A stretch of 64,000 bases of DNA from assembly GCF_017355835.1 (NCBI RefSeq), contig NZ_JAFEWF010000006.1:1-64000 (forward strand), given 5' to 3'. This document shows positions 35,464-44,369 of this stretch, in pieces (within the stretch, counting starts at the first letter, position 1; every line of letters starts with the position of its first letter). The DNA comes from Desertivirga brevis. GTDB taxonomy: Bacteria; Bacteroidota; Bacteroidia; Sphingobacteriales; Sphingobacteriaceae. Below the pieces are notes generated by a model. The model did not search any database. It saw only the letters and a list, made by a program, of their open reading frames with translations, and was not told the DNA's origin. A program made the position numbers and the translations under genes.

Positions 35464-36543
35464 ATGAATCTAAAAAATTACAAAGGAGTACTTTACGGCG
35501 ACGCTGTACAGGAACTATTTGAACAGGCGAAGAAACACCAATTCGCATTACCTGCTGTAAACGTTATTGGAACGAATTCCATCAATGCAGTAATGGAGAC
35601 AGCAAAAGCTGTTAATTCACCGGTAATTATTCAGCTTTCAAATGGTGGTGCACAATTTTTCGCTGGTAAATCTCTTAATAATGAGAAGCTTGATGCATGC
35701 ATCCTTGGAGCAGTTTCTGCAGCTCGTCACGTGCATTTGCTTGCCGAGCACTACGGAGTAGCTGTAATCCTTCACACAGATCATGCTGCCAAGAAATTAC
35801 TACCCTGGATTGATGGAATGTTAGCTCATGGAGAGCGCTTCCACCAACAAACTGGTAAGCCTTTATTCTCTTCACACATGCTTGATCTATCTGAGGAGCC
35901 AATCGAAGAAAATATAGAGATCAGCAAAAAATACCTTGAGCGCATGAAAGCTCTAGGGATGACTATCGAAATCGAGCTTGGTGTAACAGGTGGAGAGGAA
36001 GATGGTGTAGATAACTCGGACGTAGACAGCTCTAAACTCTATACTCAACCAGAAGAAGTAGCATACGCTTATAAAGAATTAAGCACAGTTAGCCATAGAT
36101 TTACAATCGCTGCGGCTTTCGGTAATGTCCATGGTGTTTATAAGCCAGGTAATGTGAAATTACAACCTGTGATCCTTAAAAATTCTCAGGATTACCTGAA
36201 GAATGAATTAGGTTTAGAGGCAGAAAAGCCGATCAATTTCGTATTCCATGGTGGTTCCGGTTCTTCTCAGGAAGAGATCAGAGAGGCAATCTCTTACGGA
36301 GCGATCAAAATGAATATCGATACAGATATGCAATGGGCATTCTGGGAAGGAATTCACGATTACTACGAAGCGAAGAAAGACTATCTTCAGGGACAAATCG
36401 GAAATCCTGAGGGTCCGGATTCTCCAAACAAAAAATACTATGATCCACGTGTTTGGTTACGTAAAGGCGAAGAAACTTTTGTTAAACGCTTAACTCAGGC
36501 ATTTTCTGATCTAAACTGTTTAGATGTTAATTCTAAATTGTAA
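35464..36543 (+). CDS. fbaA: Class II fructose-bisphosphate aldolase
   Basis: 359 residues; zinc-dependent cleavage of fructose-1,6-bisphosphate. Class IIA features: HTDHAAKKLLPW with the zinc His, EIELGVTGGEEDGVD, GNVHGVYKPGNVKL, FVFHGGSGSSQEEI and MNIDTDMQWAFW. Full length. An A-rich GAGGAAAAAA leader precedes the ATG. Monocistronic, ended by the strong terminator at 36564. Confidence 0.97.
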   Translation: MNLKNYKGVLYGDAVQELFEQAKKHQFALPAVNVIGTNSINAVMETAKAVNSPVIIQLSNGGAQFFAGKSLNNEKLDACILGAVSAARHVHLLAEHYGVAVILHTDHAAKKLLPWIDGMLAHGERFHQQTGKPLFSSHMLDLSEEPIEENIEISKKYLERMKALGMTIEIELGVTGGEEDGVDNSDVDSSKLYTQPEEVAYAYKELSTVSHRFTIAAAFGNVHGVYKPGNVKLQPVILKNSQDYLKNELGLEAEKPINFVFHGGSGSSQEEIREAISYGAIKMNIDTDMQWAFWEGIHDYYEAKKDYLQGQIGNPEGPDSPNKKYYDPRVWLRKGEETFVKRLTQAFSDLNCLDVNSKL

Positions 36544-36563
36544 TTAGTTTAAAATGATTAATC

Positions 36564-36598
36564 TAACCCCCGTTGATGCTCAACGGGGGTTATTTTTT
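36564..36598 (+). terminator. Intrinsic terminator of fbaA
   Basis: TAACCCCCGTTGA / TCAACGGGGGTTA (36564-36576 and 36580-36592), a 13-bp perfect stem with a TGC loop, followed by TTTTTT. Confidence 0.95.
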
Positions 36599-36663
36599 GA
36601 ACATACTTTAGAGAGAGGAGTTTTCCTACAACATATGCAAATAAGGTAATCCAAGACATCAAC

Positions 36664-37095
36664 ATGGAGAATAAAGAAATTCAGGTAATTAAGGTGAATA
36701 GTCAGGAAAATCTAGAGACCGTATTTGCTATTCGAAGGGAGGTTTTTGTAGAGGAGCAACATTGTCCCCCGGAACTGGAATGGGAATTTGAAGAAGAATC
36801 TGTGCATTTTCTTGCTACAGTAAGTTCGGAGCCAGCAGGGGCGGCACGATGGAGACAAACAGAAAAAGGGTATAAGCTCGAACGCTTCGCAGTTTTAAAA
36901 GAATTTAGAGGAATGGGAGTAGGGCAGAAGCTCGTTGAGGCTGTTCTTACAGATTTACCCTCAAATGCGGAATACGTGTACCTTCATGCACAAGTAACCG
37001 CGATGGGATTGTATAAAAAGCTAAATTTTGTGGCTGAAGGAGACTTGTTTGAAGAAGCTGGTATACAGCATTATAAGATGGTACTGAGCAAATAG
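36664..37095 (+). CDS. GNAT family N-acetyltransferase
   Basis: 143 residues, acyl-CoA-dependent acetyltransferase fold. The start FAIRREVFVEEQHCP resembles the ElaA/YjcF group. The acetyl-CoA motif A is LKEFRGMGVGQKLVEAV (about 79-95), and the C-terminal LYKKLNFVAEGDLFEEAGI also matches that group. Substrate unknown. It converges with the NDH-2 gene over a shared terminator. Confidence 0.87.
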   Translation: MENKEIQVIKVNSQENLETVFAIRREVFVEEQHCPPELEWEFEEESVHFLATVSSEPAGAARWRQTEKGYKLERFAVLKEFRGMGVGQKLVEAVLTDLPSNAEYVYLHAQVTAMGLYKKLNFVAEGDLFEEAGIQHYKMVLSK

Positions 37096-37110
37096 CAATA
37101 TTGGAAATAA

Positions 37111-37150
37111 AATAATATGCCTGACTTATTGCCAGGCATATTATTTTATT
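37111..37150. terminator. Bidirectional terminator between GNAT and NDH-2 genes
   Basis: AATAATATGCCTG / CAGGCATATTATT (37111-37123 and 37133-37145), a 13-bp perfect stem, T-rich to the right and A-rich to the left. It can stop transcripts from both sides. Confidence 0.88.
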
Positions 37151-37151
37151 T

Positions 37152-38483
37152 CTAGAATACGGTTTGTCCTTTTTGGCTTTTTTCATACGGCTCTTCCTCT
37201 ATAAGGGGCTTACGCTTAAATTTACCAATGATTAAACGGGTTCCTCTGTCTAAACTAAAGTAACTCCATACCCAGTTTACAAAAACAACAAGCTTATTTC
37301 TGAATCCAACAAGGGTGATCAAGTGAACGAACATCCATACAAACCAGGCGAATACACCTTGGAAGCGAATTTTACCTATATCAACAACGGCTCTGTTACG
37401 TCCTACTGTTGCCATAGATCCCTTGTCAAAATACTTAAACGGCTCCGGATCTTCATTGTTAAAGATCTTCAGGATGTTCTTTGCAAGGTGTTTCCCCTGT
37501 TGTACTGCTACAGGTGCTACTCCTGGATGTCCGTTCGGAAATCCTTCTGTTTGCATTGCAGCACAGTCGCCGATAGCAAAGATGTCTTTAAATCCGTCGA
37601 TGCGATTAAACTCATCCACCTTAATTCTTCCACCACGCACTATCTTATCCTGAGGTATACCTTCAGGGAATGCTCCCTTTACCCCTGCAGACCACAAGAC
37701 GTTTTTAGTAATAATGTCCTGACCGTTTGAAAGCTTGATCACTTCACCATCATAGGAGTTTAGCTTAACGTCAGTAAGTACTGTAACACCCATCTCTGTA
37801 AGGAATTCGCGGGCATGACTTTGAGATTGAGGAGACATCGGGCCTAGAAGAACCGGTGCACCTTCAACCAGGTAGATATGTACCTGAGAAATATCTAGTT
37901 CCGGATAATCTTTTTTGAGGACGTGCCTTTTCAACTCAGATAATGCACCAGATAATTCTACCCCTGTCGGACCTCCACCTACAACTACGAAATTTAGCAG
38001 TCCCGCTTTTTTTGCAGGATCTGTTTCAATCAGTGATTGTTCCAGATTTTGCAGTAGCATATTCCTAAGGTTCAATGCTTCCGGGATAGATTTCATCGGC
38101 ATTGTGTAATGCTCCAGCTCTTTTGATCCAAAGTAATTGGAGTCAGATCCAGTAGCCAGGATCAGGTAATCATAGAAGAATTCGCCGATCGTAGTAGTGA
38201 TTGCTTTTCTTTCCGGATGTATTTTCTTTACTTCTGCAACACGGAAGCTGAAGTTTTTCTGTCCCTTAAATATTTTACGTAATGGAAATGCGATAGAATC
38301 AGCTTCAAGTCCGCCTGTAGCAACCTGATACAATAAAGGCTGAAATGTATGATAATTATGCTTGTCGAGCATTAGTACCTGTACATCTTTGTCCCTTAGA
38401 TTTTTTGCTAATTGAATACCACCAAATCCACCACCAACGATTACTACTTTAGGGAAATTTGTTGAAGTGTTTCTTATTTCCAT
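37152..38483 (-). CDS. Type II NADH:quinone dehydrogenase (NDH-2)
   Basis: 443 residues. Two Rossmann motifs: FAD site VVIVGGGFGGIQLAKNL near the N-terminus and NAD(P)H site VVVGGGPTGVELSGAL (about 166-181). Other family blocks are DKHNYHTFQPLLYQVATGGL and IFAIGDCAA. The C-terminus has a membrane-associated hydrophobic segment (VFAWFVWMFVHLITLVGF). It feeds electrons from NADH to the quinone pool without pumping protons. A sulfide:quinone-like role is less likely, as no redox-active Cys pair is seen. Confidence 0.91.
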   Translation of the reverse strand: MEIRNTSTNFPKVVIVGGGFGGIQLAKNLRDKDVQVLMLDKHNYHTFQPLLYQVATGGLEADSIAFPLRKIFKGQKNFSFRVAEVKKIHPERKAITTTIGEFFYDYLILATGSDSNYFGSKELEHYTMPMKSIPEALNLRNMLLQNLEQSLIETDPAKKAGLLNFVVVGGGPTGVELSGALSELKRHVLKKDYPELDISQVHIYLVEGAPVLLGPMSPQSQSHAREFLTEMGVTVLTDVKLNSYDGEVIKLSNGQDIITKNVLWSAGVKGAFPEGIPQDKIVRGGRIKVDEFNRIDGFKDIFAIGDCAAMQTEGFPNGHPGVAPVAVQQGKHLAKNILKIFNNEDPEPFKYFDKGSMATVGRNRAVVDIGKIRFQGVFAWFVWMFVHLITLVGFRNKLVVFVNWVWSYFSLDRGTRLIIGKFKRKPLIEEEPYEKSQKGQTVF

Positions 38484-38607
38484 TTTTAGAATTTACAAGA
38501 ACCTAATATTATTATAACCTTGATAAAGCTAAAATGTTGTGAGGTTGTGAACTTCTCAACAAAATTTACTTTTTGTTATATTTTTTGCAAAAATACGGTT
38601 TTTCTGT

Positions 38608-38642
38608 TAATAAAAAAGGCCTTTGCATTTGCAAAGGCCTTT
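38608..38642 (-). terminator. Intrinsic terminator of secDF
   Basis: AAAGGCCTTTGC / GCAAAGGCCTTT (38615-38626 and 38631-38642) with an ATTT loop. On the minus strand the stem is followed by TTTATTAA. It lies 20 bp beyond the secDF stop. Confidence 0.88.
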
Positions 38643-38661
38643 CTTGTTGAATTTAATTTCC

Positions 38662-41661
38662 TTATTGTTTTTCTAATACCGGTGCTTTTGCCGCTTTTTT
38701 CTCCCTGATTAGCTCTACCACAAAAGGAGTAGCTACGAATAGAGAAGAATAAGTACCGAAAATAACACCGATTAACATTGCGAATGAGAAGCCTCTAAGG
38801 ATCTCTCCCCCAAAGATGAAGATGATGATCAATACGGCAATTACACAGATACCTGTAACAACAGTACGGCTTAAGGTACTATTCAAGGCATTGTTAATTA
38901 CTGTTGGCATGTCTTCGTCTTTAGAATGATGCTGATCAATGTACTCTCTTACACGGTCAAATACTACTACTGTATCATTGATCGAGTATCCCATTACGGT
39001 AAGGATCGCAGCAATAAACGCCTGATCAATATCTAATGAAAATGGAACAATACCGTTTAGTAAGGAGAATAATGCAAGTAACACTAAAACGTCATGGGCT
39101 AATGCTACGATTGCAGAAACCCCGAACTGCCATCTGCGGAAACGAACAAAAATATACAGGAAGATAATTACGATAGTTGCAATTACTGAATAGATCGCAG
39201 ATACTTTAATGTCGTGCGCAATAGTAGGACCTACTTTCTGAGCATCTTTAATCTCATAGTTCGGGCTGATCTTTTTCAAGCCATCGTTCAGTTTTTTGGT
39301 TACTTCAGCTTCAGCTTGCTCTGATGACTCATCCACGCGGTAAGACGTTGTAATCTTTACCTCATTAGCAGAACCGTAAGTTTTTACCTCCGGAGCTACG
39401 CCAAATTCAGCCTCTAATGCATTACGAACATCGCCTACTTTTGCAGTTTTATCAAACTCAACAAAGTATGAGCGACCGCCCTTGAAGTCAACCCCCAGAC
39501 TAAAACCTCTAGTGAAAATTGATACTAAACCAGCAAGAATGATTATGCTGGAGAAAATATAGAATTTCTTTCTACCTGCAATAAAGTCAAACTTAGAATC
39601 TTTGAAAAGATTTTGAGTTGCTTTGATAGAGAAGCTAATATCCTGTTGTTTGGAAAGCATCCATTCGAAAATTAAACGGGTGATGAAGATCGCCGCGAAT
39701 AATGAAGTAAGGATACCGATCATAAGGGTAGTTGCGAATCCTACAATAGGACCGCTACCAAAAATATAAAGGATTACACCGGTTAAGAATGTAGTAATGT
39801 TTGAGTCAAGGATAGAAGACATCGCTTTTCTGAATCCTTCAGCGATAGCTAGGCGAGTTCCTTTACCTTCGGCAAGCTCTTCACGAACGCGTTCGTAAAT
39901 AAGTACGTTAGCGTCAACCGACATACCCAGGGATAGAACGATACCGGCAATACCAGGTAAAGTTAATACGGCACCTAGTGATGCAAGTACTCCGATAAGG
40001 AAGAAAAGGTTCACCAAAAGGGCAATGTTCGCCACCCATCCAGCTTTACTATAATATAGAGCCATGAAAACAAGGATCACAATAACCCCTGCAATAGATG
40101 AGATCAAGCCTTTATTGATGGATTCTAAACCTAAAGATGGTCCTACGACATACTCACTTGCAATTTTCGCTGGAGCAGGTAAACGGCCAGCTTTAAGAAC
40201 GTTGGCAAGGTCTTTTGTGTCTTCAGGTGTAAAGTTTCCAGTTATAGAAGAACTACCGCCTGAAATTTCGTTTTGGACAGTAGGAGCAGAGTATACATAG
40301 TTATCCAGCACAATCGCCACAGCCTTGTTGTCTGCTTTGTTGTTAGGATCTCCCGCTGCGTCACGAGTAATACGAGCCCATTGAGAAGCTCCAACAGAGT
40401 TCATGTACATCAACACCTCGTTGTTACCTCTCTGGTCAACATCTGCCCGTGCATCACTGATCACGTCTCCCTCAAGAGCAGGACCATTGGTGAAACCAGA
40501 TGTTTTTAAAGCATAAAGCTCAAATACTTTAGTCTCTTCGCTGATCGGCTTAACTGACCATAGTAACCTAACGTTTGGAGGTACAATAGAACGAACCGCA
40601 GGTGAATTGAAATATGAATTGATCTTTGCAGTGTCTTTTTGAGCTGCATATCCTACAACGGCACCTGGGCGAAGACCTTGCTGACCGTTTTCAGCCTGAT
40701 ACGTAGCAGGAGCTAGAACCGCAAACAGTGGATTTTGTCTTGCTTGTTCAGCCTGATTAACATTTAGCGAATCTTTTCCCTTAGTTGCTGCACCTTTCTT
40801 GTTCCCAAGGTTGGCAAGCTTTCCACCTGCACTTGCTGTATCAGTAGCAGCTTTAGCGGATGCTGTAGTATCAGCTGATTTTTGAGAAGCAGCGATTGTT
40901 TTATTAACGTTCTCAAGCAAAGGGAAGATCTCTGCGTTTTCGTAGGTTTCCCAGAACTGCAATTTGGCAGATCCCTGAAGAAGTTTACGAACACGTGGGA
41001 TGTCTACACTTGAAACACCTGGAAGTTCAATTAAGATCCTGTTTGTTCCCTGTTGTTGCTGAATGTTAGGAGAGGTTACTCCGAACTTATCGATACGGGT
41101 ACGAAGGATATTGAAAGACCTGTCGATAGCATCTTTCGCTTGGTTTTGCAAGAAAGATAGAACATCCCCATTGCTTGCATCAGGCTTTATAAATGCAGCA
41201 TTTTCTTTAGTTGAAAAAATTGAAGCCAGCTTACCGTTTGGATTTAGCTTCTCATACTCCTGTCCGAACAGGGTAATGAAATCCGTTTGCGAAGACTTTT
41301 GTCTTTCTGTTGCGTTTTTTAACGCCTGGTTGAAAGCCTGGTCAGGATTGTTATTGGAAAGATTCTTCACCAACTCGGTTAAAGAGATCTCCATCGTAAC
41401 GTTCATACCACCCTCAAGGTCCAAACCTAGAGGAATCTCATTCTCTTTAACTTTAGAATAAGTGAATTTAGTGAAGCCAAGGTTATACACCGGCTGGGTA
41501 GCCATAGAATCGAGATAGGCTCTTTCTCTGGCAGGATCCCCCTTTGCATACTCCTTTGCATCTTTTTCAACTTTGTTAGCTACCCACGTAAACGACAGGG
41601 CATATAAACACCCGATCGTTAATGCTATAGCTACGAATTTAATCAATCCTTTACCTTGCAT
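38662..41661 (-). CDS. secDF: Fused protein translocase subunit SecDF
   Basis: 999 residues; SecD and SecF fused in one chain, as usual in Bacteroidota. It uses the proton gradient to help SecYEG export proteins. SecD half: first helix at the N-terminus, LGLDLEGGMNVTMEIS, large periplasmic P1 region, then GMSVDANVLIYERVREEL. SecF half from about 680: LGVDFKGGRSYFVEF and GYSINDTVVVFDRVREYI. A low-complexity Ala/Thr/Lys/Asp segment (about 265-320) is inserted in P1. Monocistronic with its own terminator. Confidence 0.96.
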   Translation of the reverse strand: MQGKGLIKFVAIALTIGCLYALSFTWVANKVEKDAKEYAKGDPARERAYLDSMATQPVYNLGFTKFTYSKVKENEIPLGLDLEGGMNVTMEISLTELVKNLSNNNPDQAFNQALKNATERQKSSQTDFITLFGQEYEKLNPNGKLASIFSTKENAAFIKPDASNGDVLSFLQNQAKDAIDRSFNILRTRIDKFGVTSPNIQQQQGTNRILIELPGVSSVDIPRVRKLLQGSAKLQFWETYENAEIFPLLENVNKTIAASQKSADTTASAKAATDTASAGGKLANLGNKKGAATKGKDSLNVNQAEQARQNPLFAVLAPATYQAENGQQGLRPGAVVGYAAQKDTAKINSYFNSPAVRSIVPPNVRLLWSVKPISEETKVFELYALKTSGFTNGPALEGDVISDARADVDQRGNNEVLMYMNSVGASQWARITRDAAGDPNNKADNKAVAIVLDNYVYSAPTVQNEISGGSSSITGNFTPEDTKDLANVLKAGRLPAPAKIASEYVVGPSLGLESINKGLISSIAGVIVILVFMALYYSKAGWVANIALLVNLFFLIGVLASLGAVLTLPGIAGIVLSLGMSVDANVLIYERVREELAEGKGTRLAIAEGFRKAMSSILDSNITTFLTGVILYIFGSGPIVGFATTLMIGILTSLFAAIFITRLIFEWMLSKQQDISFSIKATQNLFKDSKFDFIAGRKKFYIFSSIIILAGLVSIFTRGFSLGVDFKGGRSYFVEFDKTAKVGDVRNALEAEFGVAPEVKTYGSANEVKITTSYRVDESSEQAEAEVTKKLNDGLKKISPNYEIKDAQKVGPTIAHDIKVSAIYSVIATIVIIFLYIFVRFRRWQFGVSAIVALAHDVLVLLALFSLLNGIVPFSLDIDQAFIAAILTVMGYSINDTVVVFDRVREYIDQHHSKDEDMPTVINNALNSTLSRTVVTGICVIAVLIIIFIFGGEILRGFSFAMLIGVIFGTYSSLFVATPFVVELIREKKAAKAPVLEKQ

Positions 41662-41783
41662 TTTAGTTTAGTAATAATTATAGAATATCTTATTTGTTAA
41701 TAAGCCTTTTTTTGATAAGACGGCAAATCTAACTAAATTTTTGTTTTATAAAATTGTTAATTCAGAAAATATCAGGGGTTGCG

Positions 41784-42269
41784 TTAGCCCTTTTTAAGGG
41801 TTAAAAAGGAATAGCTGAAATCAGTTTTTTCGTCGGGTTGATGATCTTCCCGCTCTACCTCCTGCCACTGATTATTATCTAATTCTGGAAAGAAAGTGTC
41901 TGCTTCAAAAGCCTTATCAATTTTGGTTAAATACACCTTGTTTAATATAGTTAGCGCTTGTCTGAAAATGTCCGCACCTCCAATTATAAAAACCTCCTCC
42001 TCACCTTCAGCAAGTTTGACTGCCTGATCAAGGGAATCGGCTGTTTCTGCATCCTGGAGGGTGTAGCCAGGATTTCTGCTAATAACGATATTTCGTCGAT
42101 TTGGAAGAGCTTTTTCCATGCTTTCATAGGTCTTCCTACCCATAATTACCGTGTGCCCTGACGTTATCTTTTTAAAACGCTTAAGGTCTGCCGGGAAGTG
42201 TACCAGGAGCTTATTTTCTTTTCCTATGCCGTTATTGGCATCTACCACCACTACTGCCGAGAGTATCAT
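41784..42269 (-). CDS. folA: Dihydrofolate reductase
   Basis: 161 residues. Opening MILSAVVVVDANNGIGKENK, catalytic acid in HFPADLKRFK, NADPH contact GHTVIMGRKTYESM, and later FIIGGADIFRQAL. It regenerates tetrahydrofolate after thymidylate synthase, whose gene lies 27 bp upstream on the same strand, so a thyA-folA operon is clear. Confidence 0.95.
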   Translation of the reverse strand: MILSAVVVVDANNGIGKENKLLVHFPADLKRFKKITSGHTVIMGRKTYESMEKALPNRRNIVISRNPGYTLQDAETADSLDQAVKLAEGEEEVFIIGGADIFRQALTILNKVYLTKIDKAFEADTFFPELDNNQWQEVEREDHQPDEKTDFSYSFLTLKKG

Positions 42270-42295
42270 TTAATTTTATTTTAATTAAGAACTGA

Positions 42296-43090
42296 TTAGA
42301 CGGCAACAGGAGCCTTGATATGAGGATGATGTTCGTAGTTCTCCAACGTAAAATCCTCGAACTTGAAATCGAAGATCTCTTTAACTTCAGGATTCAGTTT
42401 CATCAGAGGCAGGGGTTTTGGGTCTCTGCTTAGTTGAAGCCGGGTCTGCTCCAGGTGATTGTTGTATAAATGTGCATCACCCAAGGTATGGATAAATTCT
42501 CCTGGTTTAAGATTGCATACCTGCGCCACCATCATGGTCAGCAAAGCGTAAGATGCAATATTGAAGGGTACACCTAAAAAGATATCTGCACTTCTTTGGT
42601 ATAGCTGGCAGCTTAGCTTTCCATCTGCAACATAGAATTGGAAGAAGCTATGGCAGGGGGGAAGCTTCATTTTGTCAACATCAGCAACATTCCATGCCGA
42701 AACGATAAGTCGCCTGGAATCCGGATTGTTCCTGATCTGATTGATCACCTGGGTGATCTGGTCTATATGTCTGCCGTCGGGGGTAGGCCATGACCTCCAC
42801 TGGTAGCCGTACACGGGTCCAAGTTCTCCGTTCTCGTCCGCCCATTCATCCCAAATGCTCACGCCATTGTCTTTAAGGTATTTTATATTAGTGTCGCCCT
42901 TCAGGAACCAGATCAGTTCGTGAATAATGGAACGCAGGTGCAGTTTCTTTGTAGTTACTAGAGGAAAGCCTTCCTCCAGATTAAAACGCATTTGATATCC
43001 AAAAACGCTTATTGTTCCGGTACCGGTCCTGTCATGTTTTTGTGTGCCGTTTTCCAGCACGTGCTTCATTAAATCAAGATATTGTTTCAT
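42296..43090 (-). CDS. thyA: Thymidylate synthase ThyA
   Basis: 264 residues, the standard length of the short bacterial enzyme. Converts dUMP to dTMP with methylene-tetrahydrofolate. Motifs: the catalytic Cys in [12 protein letters not shown], phosphate-binding [21 protein letters not shown] near the N-terminus, and [20 protein letters not shown]. Upstream of folA in a two-gene operon. Confidence 0.97.
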   Translation of the reverse strand: MKQYLDLMKHVLENGTQKHDRTGTGTISVFGYQMRFNLEEGFPLVTTKKLHLRSIIHELIWFLKGDTNIKYLKDNGVSIWDEWADENGELGPVYGYQWRSWPTPDGRHIDQITQVINQIRNNPDSRRLIVSAWNVADVDKMKLPPCHSFFQFYVADGKLSCQLYQRSADIFLGVPFNIASYALLTMMVAQVCNLKPGEFIHTLGDAHLYNNHLEQTRLQLSRDPKPLPLMKLNPEVKEIFDFKFEDFTLENYEHHPHIKAPVAV

Positions 43091-43210
43091 TTTTTTTCCT
43101 CAGCCCATGCCTGCAGCTTTTGCTTTTACTCCCAGGTGGTTTACCTTATCCCACAAAGAAAATGTATTTTTACGGTCCTGCGAAAAATTGATATAACATT
43201 TCTGTATTAG

Positions 43211-44014
43211 ATGATAGTTTTCCCCAACGCTAAGATTAACATAGGTCTCAATATACTAAATAGACGAACCGATGGTTACCATAATCTCGAAACCGTTTTT
43301 TACCCGATCCAGATAAAGGATGCTCTGGAGGTAATTCAATCTGAGGAATTAAGTTTTACCGCCACGGGGATTGAAATTCCTGGCCATGCTAATGAAAATC
43401 TCTGTCTTAAGGCCTGGCATTTATTAAAAAATGATTTTGATATTCCTTCTGTTGGGATGCATCTGCATAAAGGAATCCCTATTGGCGCGGGACTAGGTGG
43501 TGGTTCTGCTGATGCCGCTTTTTTTATTCGTTTAATGAATGAGAAGTTCGAGCTGGGTTTAAGCTTAGAGAAGATGCAAGCCTATGCGAGGCAATTGGGG
43601 GCCGACTGCGCTTTCTTTATCAAAAACGAACCTGTCTTTGCTTTTGGCAAAGGTGATGAATTTGAGGAAGTTCTTTTATCTCTTAAATCCTACTATCTGG
43701 TTCTAGTAATGCCCCCTGTCCATGTTTCAACCGGAGAGGCCTACCGGGGTGTAAAACCGCAGAGCCCTGAAAGATCATTAAAGGAACTGATAGAACTACC
43801 GGTAGGGGAGTGGAAGTATCACATCAAGAATGATTTCGAAGCATCAATATTCAATAACCACCCTTCAATACGAGGTGTAAAGTCAGCCTTGTATGAAGCA
43901 GGAGCGCTGTATTCGTCAATGAGCGGCAGTGGAGCTTCTGTTTATGGAATTTTTAAAGAAGAAATTTCCTTACCTGAATTAGAGATAGGTAATCAGGTAT
44001 TCTATAATATTTGA
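43211..44014 (+). CDS. ispE: 4-diphosphocytidyl-2-C-methyl-D-erythritol kinase
   Basis: 267 residues, GHMP kinase of the MEP isoprenoid pathway. N-terminal PNAKINIGLNILNRRTDGYH, the ATP loop PIGAGLGGGSADAA (about 91-104) and the C-terminal SMSGSGASVYGIF are all intact. Divergent from thyA, with about 120 bp between; followed by a hairpin at 44025-44053. Confidence 0.95.
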   Translation: MIVFPNAKINIGLNILNRRTDGYHNLETVFYPIQIKDALEVIQSEELSFTATGIEIPGHANENLCLKAWHLLKNDFDIPSVGMHLHKGIPIGAGLGGGSADAAFFIRLMNEKFELGLSLEKMQAYARQLGADCAFFIKNEPVFAFGKGDEFEEVLLSLKSYYLVLVMPPVHVSTGEAYRGVKPQSPERSLKELIELPVGEWKYHIKNDFEASIFNNHPSIRGVKSALYEAGALYSSMSGSGASVYGIFKEEISLPELEIGNQVFYNI

Positions 44015-44024
44015 CAAGGTGTCT

Positions 44025-44053
44025 GGACGGTATGGCCTGGCAGGCTACCGTCC
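44025..44053. terminator. Hairpin after ispE
   Basis: GGACGGTA / TACCGTCC (44025-44032 and 44046-44053), with an inner GCC...GGC helix. It lies between the convergent ispE and LapA-like genes; no strong T-run. Confidence 0.55.
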
Positions 44054-44061
44054 AATCCTCA

Positions 44062-44367
44062 TTAGCTAATATAATCCCGGTCTTCCTCACTAAGGGTGGA
44101 AGTCTTTTTTAGATAAGGAGCTGTTTCGTCTTCGTCCACCTCATCCCTATAAGTTTCTTCTGCATCATGTTTTGAAGCTTTACGTGAAGATCCAGATCTT
44201 ACTATAAGTCCCAGAATAAACCCTGCAGCAAGCATTGAACCAAGTACCCCCAGCTTCGGAAACTTGTGTTCTCCAAAAAGCCAAAGGTTCATATCATCGG
44301 TGTTATTTACCAGAATAGCAGTGACTGCAGCTGTAATTATAATTATGAAAACCGTCTTTGCCCTCAT
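44062..44367 (-). CDS. LapA-like (DUF1049) small membrane protein
   Basis: 101 residues with two membrane helices (about 4-20 and 42-60) connected by NNTDDMNLWLFG, the spacing seen in DUF1049/LapA proteins linked to lipopolysaccharide assembly. The C-terminal 40 residues are charged and disordered. It begins 2 bp after the stop of the upstream 937-residue protein, so the two are co-transcribed. The family assignment rests on topology and motif spacing. Confidence 0.6.
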   Translation of the reverse strand: MRAKTVFIIIITAAVTAILVNNTDDMNLWLFGEHKFPKLGVLGSMLAAGFILGLIVRSGSSRKASKHDAEETYRDEVDEDETAPYLKKTSTLSEEDRDYIS

Positions 44368-44369
44368 CT

